Positions 5,075 through 5,503 of a stretch of DNA of 5,503 nucleotides are shown in pieces. The notes under the pieces are model-generated. The model ran no database searches. It worked only from the letters and a program-made list of their open reading frames with translations, and had not been told where the DNA came from. Location: positions 1 to 5,503 of the forward strand of contig CAIKYI010000391.1 in the NCBI GenBank assembly GCA_903831545.1, in the 5' to 3' direction. How positions within the stretch are numbered: the first letter of the stretch is position 1; each line of letters opens with the position of its first letter. The stretch comes from an uncultured Methylobacter sp. GTDB lineage: Bacteria > Pseudomonadota > Gammaproteobacteria > Methylococcales > Methylomonadaceae. Made by a program: the position numbers and the translations under genes.

Positions 5075-5503
5075 TTATTTAACCCCAGACAAAGAGAGCC
5101 CTATTGCTTCAGCCTTCAGGTTATTAGATATCACAGTAGCGCTTCTCTGCAATGGCAACTCAATATATCGATACGAAATCATCGCAAATATAAAAACAAT
5201 GGCGATGTAAACAAACGTTAACCAGCCAACGTAATTCCCGGTAACTAACTCTTGCCACAGATAAACGGTATAAGAGATTCTCCCTAAATACCCTAACGGC
5301 TTACTTTTAAAAATAACGGCAATCACTCTACTCTGCGTGGGCGTCCCCAGTACCATCAGCAAAATAAGAACTGGATAAACGATCACCTTTATCTGCCTTT
5401 CCAAATCAATCGGCAAATAACTTAAACCGACAAGCAGCAACGCGATTACGCTTAACCACGCAGCAACGTGTATCTGTCGAAAACGACAGATAATATTTTC
5501 AGG
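5075..5503 (-). CDS. Acyltransferase 3 family membrane protein, C-terminal part (cut by right edge)
   Basis: This is an integral inner-membrane acyltransferase of the OafA/YrhL type, which typically adds O-acetyl groups to lipopolysaccharide, capsule or exopolysaccharide sugars. The last 142 residues are visible; the frame is open to the window edge and the start lies beyond it (family members are often 350-400 residues or longer). Hydrophobic segments are seen at about 13-30, 40-53 and 93-110 of the visible part. Diagnostic is L-G-Y-L-G-R-I-S-Y-T-V-Y-L-W-Q-E (70-85), matching the family's G-x-I-S-Y-x-x-Y-L-W-H block but with Gln in place of the usual His, followed by the terminal Y-R-Y-I-E-L-P (111-117). 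The catalytic histidine of this family lies in the N-terminal part, outside the window. The protein ends about 20 residues after the I-E-L-P motif. Substrate is unknown; nearby GDP-mannose genes make a surface polysaccharide plausible. Confidence 0.85.
   Translation of the reverse strand, partial: PENIICRFRQIHVAAWLSVIALLLVGLSYLPIDLERQIKVIVYPVLILLMVLGTPTQSRVIAVIFKSKPLGYLGRISYTVYLWQELVTGNYVGWLTFVYIAIVFIFAMISYRYIELPLQRSATVISNNLKAEAIGLSLSGVK

Noticed and set aside
4992..5221. Two plus-strand open frames (4992-5210, 4997-5221)
   Set aside because: They start inside the palindromic element and run opposite the acyltransferase C-terminus; no protein features are seen.
1..5503. CRISPR array, tRNA or rRNA genes
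   Set aside because: No regularly spaced direct repeats, and no tRNA or rRNA signatures, were seen on either strand by eye.

Overview
The window looks like chromosomal DNA of a gammaproteobacterium that makes a mannose-containing envelope or exopolysaccharide. The PEP-CTERM-like secreted proteins, the GDP-mannose genes, the ASCH protein and the moderately AT-leaning composition would fit a methanotroph-like (Methylococcales) or similar environmental lineage. That placement is an inference from gene style, not from a search.

Left part (1-2106, leftward). A phosphomannomutase gene is followed 35 bp later by the first 216 codons of mannose-1-phosphate guanylyltransferase (manC), which runs off the left edge. 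Together they convert mannose-6-phosphate to mannose-1-phosphate and then to GDP-mannose, the donor for capsule, exopolysaccharide or O-antigen mannose, fucose and related sugars.

Middle-left (2268-3565, leftward). Two tandem paralogous genes encode small secreted proteins of the FxDxF PEP-CTERM type: signal peptide, an F-S-D-x-W-x-F motif, a Y-R-F-L-V strand, and a C-terminal sorting-like segment with a non-canonical P-x-P-Q-T-W motif. They end at a clear intrinsic terminator (about 2268-2290), so they form a unit separate from the sugar-nucleotide genes. Their likely link to those genes is functional: exosortase/PEP-CTERM systems occur in exopolysaccharide producers.

Centre (3566-3975). 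About 410 bp separate the leftward pair from the rightward ssb gene. I find no convincing gene here. It holds a perfect 13-bp inverted repeat (3745-3779) with extra outer arms, and an 8-bp inverted repeat (3932-3953) just upstream of ssb that overlaps a possible -10 box.

Right part (3976-5503). Rightward genes encode a compact single-stranded DNA-binding protein ending in D-D-D-I-P-F and a 110-residue ASCH-domain protein with its own probable -10 box. A palindromic extragenic element (4993-5030) lies between the ASCH gene and a convergent, leftward membrane acyltransferase (OafA-like acyltransferase 3 family), of which only the C-terminal 142 residues are in the window. That enzyme would suit O-acetylation of a surface polysaccharide.

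Most of the window is ordinary. The parts most worth a second look are the paired PEP-CTERM variants with altered sorting motif and extended tails, and the three intergenic inverted repeats.
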